Below are positions 42,496-52,141 of a stretch of 64,000 nt of DNA, one piece after another. How positions within the stretch are numbered: position 1 is the stretch's first letter; every line of letters starts with the position of its first letter. The translations under genes were made by a program, and so were the position numbers. The DNA is from Achromobacter veterisilvae (GTDB lineage: Bacteria > Pseudomonadota > Gammaproteobacteria > Burkholderiales > Burkholderiaceae_B). The notes under the pieces are model-generated. The model saw only the letters and a list, made by a program, of their open reading frames with translations, made no database searches and was not told the DNA's origin. The stretch spans positions 62,001 to 126,000 of the forward strand of contig NZ_UFQC01000001.1 of NCBI RefSeq assembly GCF_900496975.1. Direction: 5' to 3'.

Positions 42496-42499
42496 TCCG

Positions 42500-43485
<986 letters not shown>

Positions 43486-43489
<4 letters not shown>

Positions 43490-44298
43490 CGCTACCTTCT
43501 TCACTCGGCGCCAGCGTCAGCCTGGATGGCCTGTCGTTCCAGTACGGGCGCGCCGGCCTGTTCCCGCGCCGGCCCGCGCCCCGCATCCTGCACGACATCG
43601 ACCTGCTGGTGCCGGCCGGCCGCACCGTCGGCCTGGTGGGCGAATCCGGCAGCGGCAAATCCACCATCGCCAAGCTGATGCTGGGCCTGCTGGCCCCCAC
43701 CCAGGGCCGCGCCCTGCTGGACGGCCAGCCGCTGGCGGCCATGCCCGCCCGCGCCCGGGCCAGGCGCATCCAGATGGTGTTCCAGGATCCCTATTCCTCG
43801 CTCAACCCGCGCCGCACCATCAGCGAAATCCTGACCGCGCCGCTGCGGGTCCATGGCGTCGGCGACGCCGCGTCGCGCGCGGCGTCCGTGCGCCGGATGA
43901 TGGACGCCGTGGGCCTGGTGCCCGCCTTCGCCGCGCGCTATCCGCGCGAACTGTCCGGCGGCCAGCGCCAGCGGGTGGCCATCGCCCGCGCGCTGATGCT
44001 GGAACCCCGACTGCTGATCTGCGACGAGCCCACCTCGGCGCTGGACGTCTCCGTGCAGGCGCAGATCCTCAACCTGCTGATGGAACTGCAGCGCGAACGC
44101 GGCCTGGGCTACCTCTTCATCAGCCACAACCTGGCCGTGGTGCAGCACATCGCCGACGAGATCGTGGTGCTGCAAGGCGGCCGCGTGGTCGAGCGCGGGC
44201 CGGCCGACCAGGTCTATTTCGCCCCGGCCCATCCCTACACGCAACAGCTCATCGGCGCCACGCTGGCGGTGCCCGAACCCCAGGAGATCGCCGCATGA
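43486..44298 (+). CDS. ABC transporter ATPase DppF/OppF-like
   Basis: A 270-residue ATPase starting in an ATGA overlap with the OppD-like gene. Walker A is GESGSGKS, the signature LSGGQRQR, Walker B LLICDEP and the switch FISHN. The unusually short C-terminus after TLAVPEPQEIAA lacks the Cys extension of its partner. It forms a heterodimer with the OppD-like subunit. It overlaps the next gene by ATGA as well. Confidence 0.9.
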
Positions 44299-45431
44299 AC
44301 CGGACCGACGGCCCGCAACTGCTGCTCGTCGGGAACGACCGGAAGGTCGCCTGGGACGACGGCCGGATCCGCTTCCTCGCGCCGGGCAACGACAGCCTGT
44401 GCGTCTTCGACGCCGGCCCCAACCCGGCCGCGCCCGAACTGGTGGCCACCCTGCCCCTGCCCAATTCGCTGTTCGGCCCGCCCGTCAACCTGGCGGTCAC
44501 GCCGGACCAGCGCCTGGGCCTCATTGCCGATTCGATGGCCTGGCCCGAACGCGCCGACGGCGCCGGCTGGCAGCCCGAACCCGGACGCGACCTGTACGTG
44601 ATCGACCTGGCGGCCCGGCCGCCCGCCATCTCGCAGCGGCTGCGAACCGGCCTGCAGCCCTCGGGGCTGTCGATCAACCGCGCCGGCACGCTGGCGCTGG
44701 TGGCCAACAAGGCGGGCCGCTCCGTGACGGTGGTGCGCATCGCCGGCGGCCGCGCCGAGGTCTGCGCGGAAGTGGACGTCGGCACGCCCGTCGTGGCGGT
44801 TTCGTTCGCCGCCGACGGCCGCCGAGCGTTCGTGGTCAAGACGGACGCCCACCGCCTGGGCGTGCTGCGCATCGACGAGAGCGGCGGCCTTCCCCGTGTG
44901 ACGCACGATCCCGCCGAGGACCTGACCACCGGCCTCGTCCCCTTCAACCTCGTCGTCTCGCCCGACGGCGCGCTGGCGCTGGTGGTGGACATGGGCAGCC
45001 CGACCGCCTCGGACGGCCACGCCGATTCCGTCAGCGTGGTGGATCTGAACGCAACGCCGCCCCGCGTGATCGACCGCATCATGGTGGAGGACGGCCCCGA
45101 GGGCATCGCCATCAGCCCGGACGGCCGTTACGCCGCCGTCGCCATCGTGCAGGGCTCGAACAACCCGTCCAGCGAGTGGTTCCACCACCCGCGCGGACAG
45201 ATCGTGCTGCTGCGCATAGCCGGCCGGTCCGTGACCCGCGCCGGCGCCATCGAGGTCGGCGCGCTGCCCGAAGGCGTGGCCTTCAGCCCCGACAGCCGCT
45301 ACCTGTATGTCGGCAATTTCCTGGATGCCGAGATGCAAGTCCTCGCCGTGGGCGACGAGGGCCTGGCCGACACCGGCACCCGCATCGCCCTGCCCGGAGG
45401 GCCCGCCTCGATGCGCGCCCAGTCCTACTGA
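44295..45431 (+). CDS. YVTN-type beta-propeller protein
   Basis: A 378-residue protein without a signal peptide or membrane segment. It has at least six repeats of the form SPDGRxxxVxN...xVxxxDL (for example SINRAGTLALVANK, VVSPDGALALVVDMGS, IAISPDGRYAAVAI, VAFSPDSRYLYVGN), a beta-propeller of the YncE/lactonase-like class. It begins in an ATGA overlap with the OppF-like gene, so it belongs to the transporter operon. Possible roles are a lactonase-type hydrolase or a scaffold; no catalytic residues can be assigned. A cytoplasmic location is unusual for YncE-like propellers. Confidence 0.65.
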   Translation: MNRTDGPQLLLVGNDRKVAWDDGRIRFLAPGNDSLCVFDAGPNPAAPELVATLPLPNSLFGPPVNLAVTPDQRLGLIADSMAWPERADGAGWQPEPGRDLYVIDLAARPPAISQRLRTGLQPSGLSINRAGTLALVANKAGRSVTVVRIAGGRAEVCAEVDVGTPVVAVSFAADGRRAFVVKTDAHRLGVLRIDESGGLPRVTHDPAEDLTTGLVPFNLVVSPDGALALVVDMGSPTASDGHADSVSVVDLNATPPRVIDRIMVEDGPEGIAISPDGRYAAVAIVQGSNNPSSEWFHHPRGQIVLLRIAGRSVTRAGAIEVGALPEGVAFSPDSRYLYVGNFLDAEMQVLAVGDEGLADTGTRIALPGGPASMRAQSY

Positions 45432-45484
45432 CCTTGCCGCCCCACCCTAATCAACCCTTCCCACCCTGCCGCTGGAGTTCCACC

Positions 45485-46480
45485 ATGACCCTCTCTCCCC
45501 AAAAGAAACAGACCCTGCTTGCCGCCGCCCTGCTCGCCCTCGCGGGCTTCGCGCCCCTGTCGGCCCACGCCCTCGACATCAAGCTGGGGCACGTGCTGGC
45601 CCCCAGCCATAGCTGGAACAAAGCGGCCGAAGGCTTCGCCGCCGAAGTGAAGGAAAAGACCGCCGGCCGCGTCAACTTCGTGTTGTTCCCCAGCGGCCAG
45701 CTCGGCAACGAAAAGACCATGCTCGAAGGCCTGCAGATCGGCAGCCAGGGCGCGGCGATCATCGGCTCGGGTTCGCTGCAGCCGATCGAACCGAAGTTCG
45801 GCGTGGTGGAGCTGCCCTATACGTGGTCCAGCGCCGGGCAGGCATACAAGGCCTATGACGGCGAACTCGGCGCGGCGCTGGCCAAACTGGCCGACAAGAA
45901 GAACCTGGTCATCGTCTCGTGGTGGGAGAACGGATTCCGCCACGTCACGAACAACCGCGGCCCGGTCGCCAAGCCCGCCGACCTGGCCGGCCTGAAGACC
46001 CGCGTCACGCCCGACAAGATGCGCCTGGACACCTTCACCGCCCTGGGCGCCAACCCCGCGCCGCTGGCCTTCGGCGAGCTGTATTCCGCCCTGCAGCAGA
46101 AGGTGTTCGACGCCCAGGAAAACCCGCTGTCCATCATCTACACCTCGTCCTTCTTCGAAGTGCAGAAGTACCTGTCCCTGACCGGCCACGTCTGGGGCCC
46201 GGCCAACCTGATCGTCTCCAAGCCGATCTGGAACCGCCTCTCGGCCGAGGACAAGCAGGTGGTGCAGGCGGCCGCCGACAAGTGGCGCGACGCCCAGCGC
46301 AAGATGATCAGCGACGGCGACCAGCAGTTCATCGCCCAGCTCAAGGACAAGGGCATGCAGGTCAACGAAGTCGACAAGGCCGCCTTCGCCGCCGCCGTCG
46401 AACCCGTCTGGAAGACCTATTCGGCCGCCTACGGCCCCGAACTGATGGCGCTGGTCCAGAAGTACCGCGAGGCCAAGTAA
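45485..46480 (+). CDS. TRAP transporter substrate-binding protein DctP-like
   Basis: A 331-residue exported receptor; Sec signal cleaved after SAHA, mature start LDIKLGHVLAPSHSWNKAAEGF. The conserved arginine that binds the ligand carboxylate is in DLAGLKTRVTPDK, and YSALQQKVFDAQENP is a family block. The DctQ gene overlaps its stop by one base (TAATG). Binds an organic acid of the operon's pathway. It is in the same operon as a complete ABC importer, so two uptake routes are made together. Confidence 0.9.
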   Translation: MTLSPQKKQTLLAAALLALAGFAPLSAHALDIKLGHVLAPSHSWNKAAEGFAAEVKEKTAGRVNFVLFPSGQLGNEKTMLEGLQIGSQGAAIIGSGSLQPIEPKFGVVELPYTWSSAGQAYKAYDGELGAALAKLADKKNLVIVSWWENGFRHVTNNRGPVAKPADLAGLKTRVTPDKMRLDTFTALGANPAPLAFGELYSALQQKVFDAQENPLSIIYTSSFFEVQKYLSLTGHVWGPANLIVSKPIWNRLSAEDKQVVQAAADKWRDAQRKMISDGDQQFIAQLKDKGMQVNEVDKAAFAAAVEPVWKTYSAAYGPELMALVQKYREAK

Positions 46481-46962
46481 TGCTCAACCGACTGTCCGCG
46501 ATCCTGTCGGGCATCAGCAAGGCCTTCGCCGCCCTGGCGGTGGCCTTGCTGGCGATCCTGATCTCCTACGTGGTGTTCGCCCGTTTCGTCACCCACACCA
46601 CGCCGCACTGGGCCGAGGAACTGCCCCGCCTGGTGCTGGTGTGGTCGGCCTTCATCGGCGGCGTCACCTGCAGCTTCGAACGCTCGCACCTGATGGCGGG
46701 CCTGCTGCCCTTCATGGTGCGCAGCCCGCGCGTGCTGGCCGCGTTCGAACGCCTCAACCAGGTCCTCATCATCGTCGGCCTGGCTGCGCTGGGCTACGCC
46801 GGCTGGCAACTGGCCGACCTGACCATGGACCAGACGCTGCCGGCGCTCGACGTCTCGGCCGGCACGGTCTACCTGGCGCTGCCCTTCGCCTGCGCCATCA
46901 CCGTGGTGGTGCACCTGGCGCAACTGTTCTCCCCGGCCCCCGCCGCAGCAGCAAAGGATTGA
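46480..46962 (+). CDS. TRAP transporter small permease DctQ-like
   Basis: A 160-residue membrane protein with four hydrophobic spans. The conserved HWAEELPRLVLVWSAFIGG motif of the DctQ family is near residues 42-60. The start codon uses the last base of the DctP stop. It links the receptor and the large DctM subunit, whose gene follows after four bases. Confidence 0.9.
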   Translation: MLNRLSAILSGISKAFAALAVALLAILISYVVFARFVTHTTPHWAEELPRLVLVWSAFIGGVTCSFERSHLMAGLLPFMVRSPRVLAAFERLNQVLIIVGLAALGYAGWQLADLTMDQTLPALDVSAGTVYLALPFACAITVVVHLAQLFSPAPAAAAKD

Positions 46963-46966
46963 CAAA

Positions 46967-48250
46967 ATGTCTACGGGTGCTCTCTTCCTGATGGGCGTGT
47001 TCACGGTCACGGTGCTGATCGACATGCCCATCGCTTTCGGCCTGGTGCTGTCCTGCCTGGCCTACCTGGCCGTCTACGATTCCGCGCCCATGATGGTCGC
47101 GGCGCAGCAGTACGTGGTGGGGCTGGACAGCTTCACGCTGCTGGCCATTCCGCTCTTCATCCTGGCCGCCCAACTGATGAACGGCGCCGGCCTGACCCAG
47201 CGCATCGTGCGGCTGTGCGCGGCCATCGTGGGCGACATCAAGGGCGGCCTGGCCGTCGTCGCCGTGCTGGCCTGCCTGATGTTCGGCGCGCTGTCCGGCT
47301 CGGGCGTGGCCGACGTGGTCGCCATCGGCAGCCTGCTGCTGCCCGCCATGGCGCGCAGCGGCTACGACAAGGGGTTCTCCTGCGCGCTGGTCGGCAGCGC
47401 CGGCGCCACCTCCACCATCATCCCGCCCAGCATCGTGCTGATCGTGTACGGCACCATCACCGATACGTCGGTGGGCAAGCTGTTCATGGCCGGCATCATC
47501 CCCGGGATCCTGCTGGGGCTGTCGCTGATCGGCGTGGCCGTCTGGCAGTCGCGCAAGCACGGCTGGGCCGGCGGGCAGCCCTTCAGTTGGGCCGAGCTGC
47601 GCGCCGCCGCCATCGACGCGCTGCCCGCGCTGATGGTGCCGGTGCTGATCATCGGCGGAATCCGCTTCGGCATCTTCACCGCCACCGAGGCCGCCTCCAG
47701 CGCCATCGTCTACGCCTTGCTGATCGGCTTCTTCTGGTACCGCACGCTGAGCCTGAAGTCGCTGTGGGACAACCTCAAGTCCACCGGCGAAACCAGCGCG
47801 TCCATCCTGCTCATCATCGGCGCGTCGGGCCTGTTCGCCTGGGTGCTGGTGGCCGAACAGGTGCCGCAGGCCCTGTCCGCGCTGCTGGTCGAATGGACCG
47901 ACAGCCGGATCGCGGTGCTGCTCGTGCTCACGGTGGTGCTGTTGCTGCTGGGCACGTTCATGGAGGCGATCCCGGTCATCATCATCGTCGCCCCCGTGGT
48001 CATGCCGGTGCTGGCGCACTACAACATCGATCCGGTGCACTTCGGCATCCTGCTGTCGATCAACATGGCCATCGGCGCCAACACGCCGCCGGTCGGGGTC
48101 GACCTGATGGCCGCCTGCAAGATCGGCGGCATCAACATGATGCAGACGCTGCGCCCGCTATCCTGGATGATGCTGGCCATGACCGCCGTCATGCTGCTGC
48201 TGACTTTCGTTCCCGAACTGGTGCTGTTCCTGCCGAGGCACGTGCAATGA
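46967..48250 (+). CDS. TRAP transporter large permease DctM-like
   Basis: A 427-residue polytopic permease with about twelve spans, the sodium-driven subunit of a TRAP transporter. Family segments are FGALSGSGVADVVAIGSLLLPAM, SAGATSTIIPPSIVLIVYG, and INMAIGANTPPVGVDLMAAC near the C-terminus. It overlaps the next enzyme gene by ATGA. Imports an organic acid with Na+. Confidence 0.92.
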   Translation: MSTGALFLMGVFTVTVLIDMPIAFGLVLSCLAYLAVYDSAPMMVAAQQYVVGLDSFTLLAIPLFILAAQLMNGAGLTQRIVRLCAAIVGDIKGGLAVVAVLACLMFGALSGSGVADVVAIGSLLLPAMARSGYDKGFSCALVGSAGATSTIIPPSIVLIVYGTITDTSVGKLFMAGIIPGILLGLSLIGVAVWQSRKHGWAGGQPFSWAELRAAAIDALPALMVPVLIIGGIRFGIFTATEAASSAIVYALLIGFFWYRTLSLKSLWDNLKSTGETSASILLIIGASGLFAWVLVAEQVPQALSALLVEWTDSRIAVLLVLTVVLLLLGTFMEAIPVIIIVAPVVMPVLAHYNIDPVHFGILLSINMAIGANTPPVGVDLMAACKIGGINMMQTLRPLSWMMLAMTAVMLLLTFVPELVLFLPRHVQ

Positions 48251-49176
48251 ACCCCGCTGAATCCCCCCTTCGCCCCGCGGCCCTGCGCCGTAGCTGGATG
48301 TTCGTGCCCGGCATGGACGCCGCCGCGCAAGCGGCCGCCCTGGCCAGCGGCGCCGACGCCCTGGTCGCCGACCTGGAAGAGTTCACCGCGCCGGCCGACC
48401 GGCCGGCCGCCCGCGGCCTGATCGCGGCGCTGTTCGCACGCTGCCGCGCGCAAGGCGTGGTGGCCGCCGTGCGCATCAACAAGCTGGAAGAGGACGGCCT
48501 GGCCGACCTGCGCGGCGTCATGGCCGGGGCGCCGGACGCCGTGTTCCTGCCGCATGCCGAAAGCGCCGCGCAGATCGTGGCGCTGGACCAGGCCATCGCC
48601 GCGCTGGAGACCGAGCTGGGGCTACCCGCCGGCCGCACCGAGATCGTGCCCACGCTGGAGTCGGCGCTGGGCGTGCACCGCGCCTACGACATCCTGGCCG
48701 CCAGCCCGCGCGTGTCGGCCTGCCTGCTGGCGGCCGAGGACCTGACCGCCAGCCTGGGCGCGGAGCGCGGCAAGGACGGCATCGAACTGCATCACCTGCG
48801 CGCCCGCTTCCTGGTGGACTGCACGGCCGCCGGGGTGCTGCCCATCGACTGCCCGTTCAACTACCGCGACATGCCGGCGCTGGAAGCCGACCTGCGCTGG
48901 GCGCGCCGGCTGGGCCTGAAATCCAAGTGCGCCACCGTCGCCGAACAGGTGCCGATGATCCACGCGGTGTTCACGCCCGCGCCCGATGAAGTCGCCGCGG
49001 CCCATGACTGCGTCTCCCGCTACGAGGCGCAGCGCGCCGGCCGCCGCGACGCCGAACGCATCGACCCGCCCACCTACAACACCGCGCGCCGTCTCTTGGC
49101 GCGCCACCACCAATTCGAACGTTGGGCCGCCGAGCGCCGCGCGCAGGCCGTCCCGCAACAAGGAGACTCCGAATGA
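48247..49176 (+). CDS. CitE/HpcH-like lyase
   Basis: A 309-residue TIM-barrel protein of the HpcH/HpaI-CitE family. Landmarks are RRSWMFVPGMD (start), VADLEEFTAPADR, VRINKLEEDG and EIVPTLESALG, where the acidic residues bind Mg2+. Members cleave malyl-CoA-type thioesters or 2-hydroxy/keto acids by retro-aldol reaction. The usual family motif after FVPG is changed (MDAAAQAAALASGADALV). There is no CoA ligase in the operon, so a free-acid or CoA substrate cannot be decided. It overlaps the ThDP enzyme gene by ATGA. Confidence 0.8.
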   Translation: MNPAESPLRPAALRRSWMFVPGMDAAAQAAALASGADALVADLEEFTAPADRPAARGLIAALFARCRAQGVVAAVRINKLEEDGLADLRGVMAGAPDAVFLPHAESAAQIVALDQAIAALETELGLPAGRTEIVPTLESALGVHRAYDILAASPRVSACLLAAEDLTASLGAERGKDGIELHHLRARFLVDCTAAGVLPIDCPFNYRDMPALEADLRWARRLGLKSKCATVAEQVPMIHAVFTPAPDEVAAAHDCVSRYEAQRAGRRDAERIDPPTYNTARRLLARHHQFERWAAERRAQAVPQQGDSE

Positions 49177-50876
49177 CGCCAGCCGCAATCCCCGAACGCA
49201 ACGGCGGCCAGATCCTGATGCAGCAACTGCGCATCCATGGCGCGCGCCGCGTGTTCATGATTCCCGGCGAAAGCTACCTGCCCTGCATCGACGCGCTCAA
49301 TGAGCACACTGGCGCCATCGAGCCCATCGTCTGCCGCCAGGAAAGCGGCGCGGCCTACATGGCCGAGGCCTACGGCAAGCTGACCGGCGAGCCCGGCATC
49401 TGCTTCGTGACGCGCGGCCCGGGCGCCACCAACGCCAGCATCGGCGTGCACACGGCCTTCCAGGACTCCACGCCGATGATCCTGTTCGTCGGCCAGGTGG
49501 GCAACGACTTCATGGAGCGCGAAGCCTTCCAGGAAATCGACTACCGCCGCATGTTCGGCCAGATGGCCAAGTGGGTGGCGCAGATCGACCGGGCCGACCG
49601 CATCCCCGAGTACATTTCGCGCGCGTTCGCGGTCGCCACCAGCGGCCGGCCCGGTCCCGTGGTGCTGGCGCTGCCGGAAGACACGCTGTGGGGCCGCGCC
49701 AGCGTGGCCGACCTGCCGCGCTACACCCGGGTGCACAGCCATCCGGGCGCCGCCGACCTGGCCCGCATGACCCAATTGCTGGACGCGGCCGAGCGCCCGT
49801 TCCTGCTGCTGGGCGGCAACGGCTGGCACCAGGCCGCGATCGACCAGATCGCCGGCTTCGCCGAGCGCTTCGAGCTGCCGGTGGGCACCGCCTGGCGCCG
49901 CCTGGAGTGCTTCGACCAGCGCCATCCCAACGCGGCGGGCCACGTGGGCTGGTCCATGACGCCCGCGCTGCGCCAGCGGCTGCTGGACGCCGACCTGGTG
50001 CTGGCGGTCGGCACCCGCCTGGGCGAGGCCACCACCGAAGGCTATACCGTCATCGAAAGCCCGCTGCCGCGCCAGAAGCTGGTCCACGTCTACCCCGACG
50101 CCGCCGAACTGGGCCGCGTGTTTTCGCCGACCCAGGCCATCGTGGCCGACGCGGCGAGCTTCGCCGCGGCCGCCGCCACGCTGACGCCCGGCCACGCCGC
50201 GCCGCGCGGGCAGGCCGTGCGCGCCGCCCACCAGGAACTCGTCGACAGCCTTGCGCCGCTGTCCTCGCCCGGCCCCATGAGCCTGGACGAGGCGGCCGCC
50301 TACGTCGACGCCCATGTCCCGGCCGACGCCTGCATCACGGTGGGCGCCGGCAACTACGCGCTGTATCCCCACCGCTACCGCCGCTACACCGGGCCGGGCA
50401 CCAGCCTGACGCCGACGGTGGGGTCGATGGGCTACGGGCTGCCGGCGGCCATCTCCGCCAAGCTCGAAGACCGCAAGCGCACCGTGGTGTGCTACGCCGG
50501 CGACGGCTGCTTCCAGATGAACATGCAGGAACTGGGCGTGGCGCTGCAATACCGCCTGGGCGTGGTCGTGCTGGTGTTCAACAACGGAATCTGGGGCACG
50601 ATCCGCGCCCACCAGGAACGCGAGTTCCCCGCGCGCGCCATCGCCCTGTCCTTCGAGAACCCGGATTTCACCCAGATCATCCGCGGCTACGGCGGCCATG
50701 GCGAGGCCGTGGAGCGCACCGCCGACTTCGGCCCGGCCTTCGAACGGGCTCTGGCCTTCGCCGAGCGCGAAAACCTTCCGGCGCTGCTGGAGATCCGCTA
50801 TGACGCCGACGGCATCTCGCCCGGCGAAACGCTGACGGGCATCCGTGAGGCGGCGCTGGCCCGCGCCGCGCACTGA
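49173..50876 (+). CDS. ThDP-dependent enzyme, acetolactate synthase-like (paralog 1)
   Basis: A 567-residue three-domain ThDP enzyme. The catalytic Glu57 (IVCRQESGAAYMAEAYG) activates the cofactor; the Mg-ThDP motif GDGCFQMNMQELGVALQYRLGVVVLVFNN sits near the C-terminal third. PGESYLPCIDAL near residue 31 marks a subgroup also found in the window's second ThDP enzyme. Likely roles are decarboxylation of a 2-oxoacid to an aldehyde or a carboligation. An aldehyde product would feed the aldehyde dehydrogenase two genes later. True acetolactate synthase is unlikely: no small subunit, no ilv neighbours. Confidence 0.82.
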   Translation: MTPAAIPERNGGQILMQQLRIHGARRVFMIPGESYLPCIDALNEHTGAIEPIVCRQESGAAYMAEAYGKLTGEPGICFVTRGPGATNASIGVHTAFQDSTPMILFVGQVGNDFMEREAFQEIDYRRMFGQMAKWVAQIDRADRIPEYISRAFAVATSGRPGPVVLALPEDTLWGRASVADLPRYTRVHSHPGAADLARMTQLLDAAERPFLLLGGNGWHQAAIDQIAGFAERFELPVGTAWRRLECFDQRHPNAAGHVGWSMTPALRQRLLDADLVLAVGTRLGEATTEGYTVIESPLPRQKLVHVYPDAAELGRVFSPTQAIVADAASFAAAAATLTPGHAAPRGQAVRAAHQELVDSLAPLSSPGPMSLDEAAAYVDAHVPADACITVGAGNYALYPHRYRRYTGPGTSLTPTVGSMGYGLPAAISAKLEDRKRTVVCYAGDGCFQMNMQELGVALQYRLGVVVLVFNNGIWGTIRAHQEREFPARAIALSFENPDFTQIIRGYGGHGEAVERTADFGPAFERALAFAERENLPALLEIRYDADGISPGETLTGIREAALARAAH

Positions 50877-50894
50877 CCTGCAAGGACTTTCGAC

Positions 50895-52139
50895 ATGACG
50901 ACGACTATTTCTATCGACGGACAGCGGCTGTGGCGGTCGCTGATGGACCTGGCCCGCATCGGCGCCACGCCCAAGGGCGGCAACTGCCGGCTGGCGCTGA
51001 CCGCGCTGGACGGCCAGGGCCGCGATCTCGTCACCGGCTGGATGCGCGAGGCCGGCATGACGCTGCGCGTGGACCAGGTGGGCAACATCTTCGCGCGCCG
51101 CGCCGGCCGCAATGACGATCTGCCGCCCGTCATGACCGGCAGCCATATCGACACCCAGCCCACCGGCGGCAAGTTCGACGGCTGCTACGGCGTGCTGGCG
51201 GGCCTGGAGGTCATGCGCACGCTGAACGACCATGGCATCGTGACCGAAGCCCCGCTGGAAGTGGCGATCTGGACCAACGAGGAAGGCTCGCGCTTCCTGC
51301 CCGTGATGATGGGCTCGGGCGTGTTCGCCGGCAAGTTCCCGCTGGAAGTGGCGCTGGCCGCGACCGACCACGACGGCAAGTCGGTGGCCGACGAATTGGC
51401 CGCCATCGGCTACGCCGGGGCGGACCCGGTGGGCGGCCGTCCGGTGGGCGCGTATTTCGAGGCGCACATCGAACAGGGCCCCATTCTGGAGCACGAGGAG
51501 AAGACGGTCGGCGTGGTGACGGGATCGCTGGGCGTGCGCTGGTACGACGCGGTCGTCACCGGCATGGAAATGCACGCCGGCCCGACGCCGATGCCGATCC
51601 GCCGCGACGCGCTGTACGCCGCCAGCTTCCTGCTGCAGGCCGTGGTGGACATCGCCAACGATCATCAGCCCCATGGCCGCGGCACCGTCGGAGAAATCCA
51701 CGCGCACCCCGGATCGCGCAACGTCATTCCCGGGCAGGTGCGCCTGACCGTGGACCTGCGCCACGAGGACGCGGCCACGCTCGCGCGCATGGAGGAGCGC
51801 CTGCTGGCCGCCTGCGCCGACATCGCGCAACGCCACAACGTGGAGGTCGACATCAAGCAGGTGCAGTACTTCGCGCCCACGCCCTTCGATCCGGACCTCG
51901 TGGGCAAGGTGCGCGACGGCGCCGCCCGCCGGGGCCTGGCCGCCATGGACATCGTCACCGGCGCCGGGCACGACGCCGTCTACATGGCCGGCGTCACGCC
52001 CACCGCCATGATCTTCGTCCCGTGCAAGGACGGCATCAGCCACAACGAGATCGAGGACGCCAAGCCCGCCGATCTGGAAGCCGGTTGCAACGTGCTGCTC
52101 GACGCCATGGTGGCGCGCGCCAACGACAAGCAGGTATGA
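50895..52139 (+). CDS. HyuC/AmaB-type M20 amidohydrolase
   Basis: A 414-residue zinc hydrolase of the N-carbamoyl-L-amino acid amidohydrolase / beta-ureidopropionase / allantoate hydrolase group. Metal ligands are in TGSHIDTQPTGGKFDG (His, Asp), WTNEEGSRF (Glu) and the C-terminal GISHNEIED (His). EAHIEQGPILE is another signature. AAGGA precedes the ATG. These enzymes remove carbamoyl or formyl groups from amino acids after hydantoin ring opening. HyuA/HyuB-like genes lie 18 kb upstream. Substrate is inferred. Confidence 0.85.
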   Translation: MTTTISIDGQRLWRSLMDLARIGATPKGGNCRLALTALDGQGRDLVTGWMREAGMTLRVDQVGNIFARRAGRNDDLPPVMTGSHIDTQPTGGKFDGCYGVLAGLEVMRTLNDHGIVTEAPLEVAIWTNEEGSRFLPVMMGSGVFAGKFPLEVALAATDHDGKSVADELAAIGYAGADPVGGRPVGAYFEAHIEQGPILEHEEKTVGVVTGSLGVRWYDAVVTGMEMHAGPTPMPIRRDALYAASFLLQAVVDIANDHQPHGRGTVGEIHAHPGSRNVIPGQVRLTVDLRHEDAATLARMEERLLAACADIAQRHNVEVDIKQVQYFAPTPFDPDLVGKVRDGAARRGLAAMDIVTGAGHDAVYMAGVTPTAMIFVPCKDGISHNEIEDAKPADLEAGCNVLLDAMVARANDKQV

Positions 52140-52141
52140 CC

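Noticed and set aside
49173..50876. Acetolactate synthase ilvB
   Set aside because: No regulatory small subunit and no branched-chain genes; the PGESYL subgroup and ALDH neighbour suggest another reaction.
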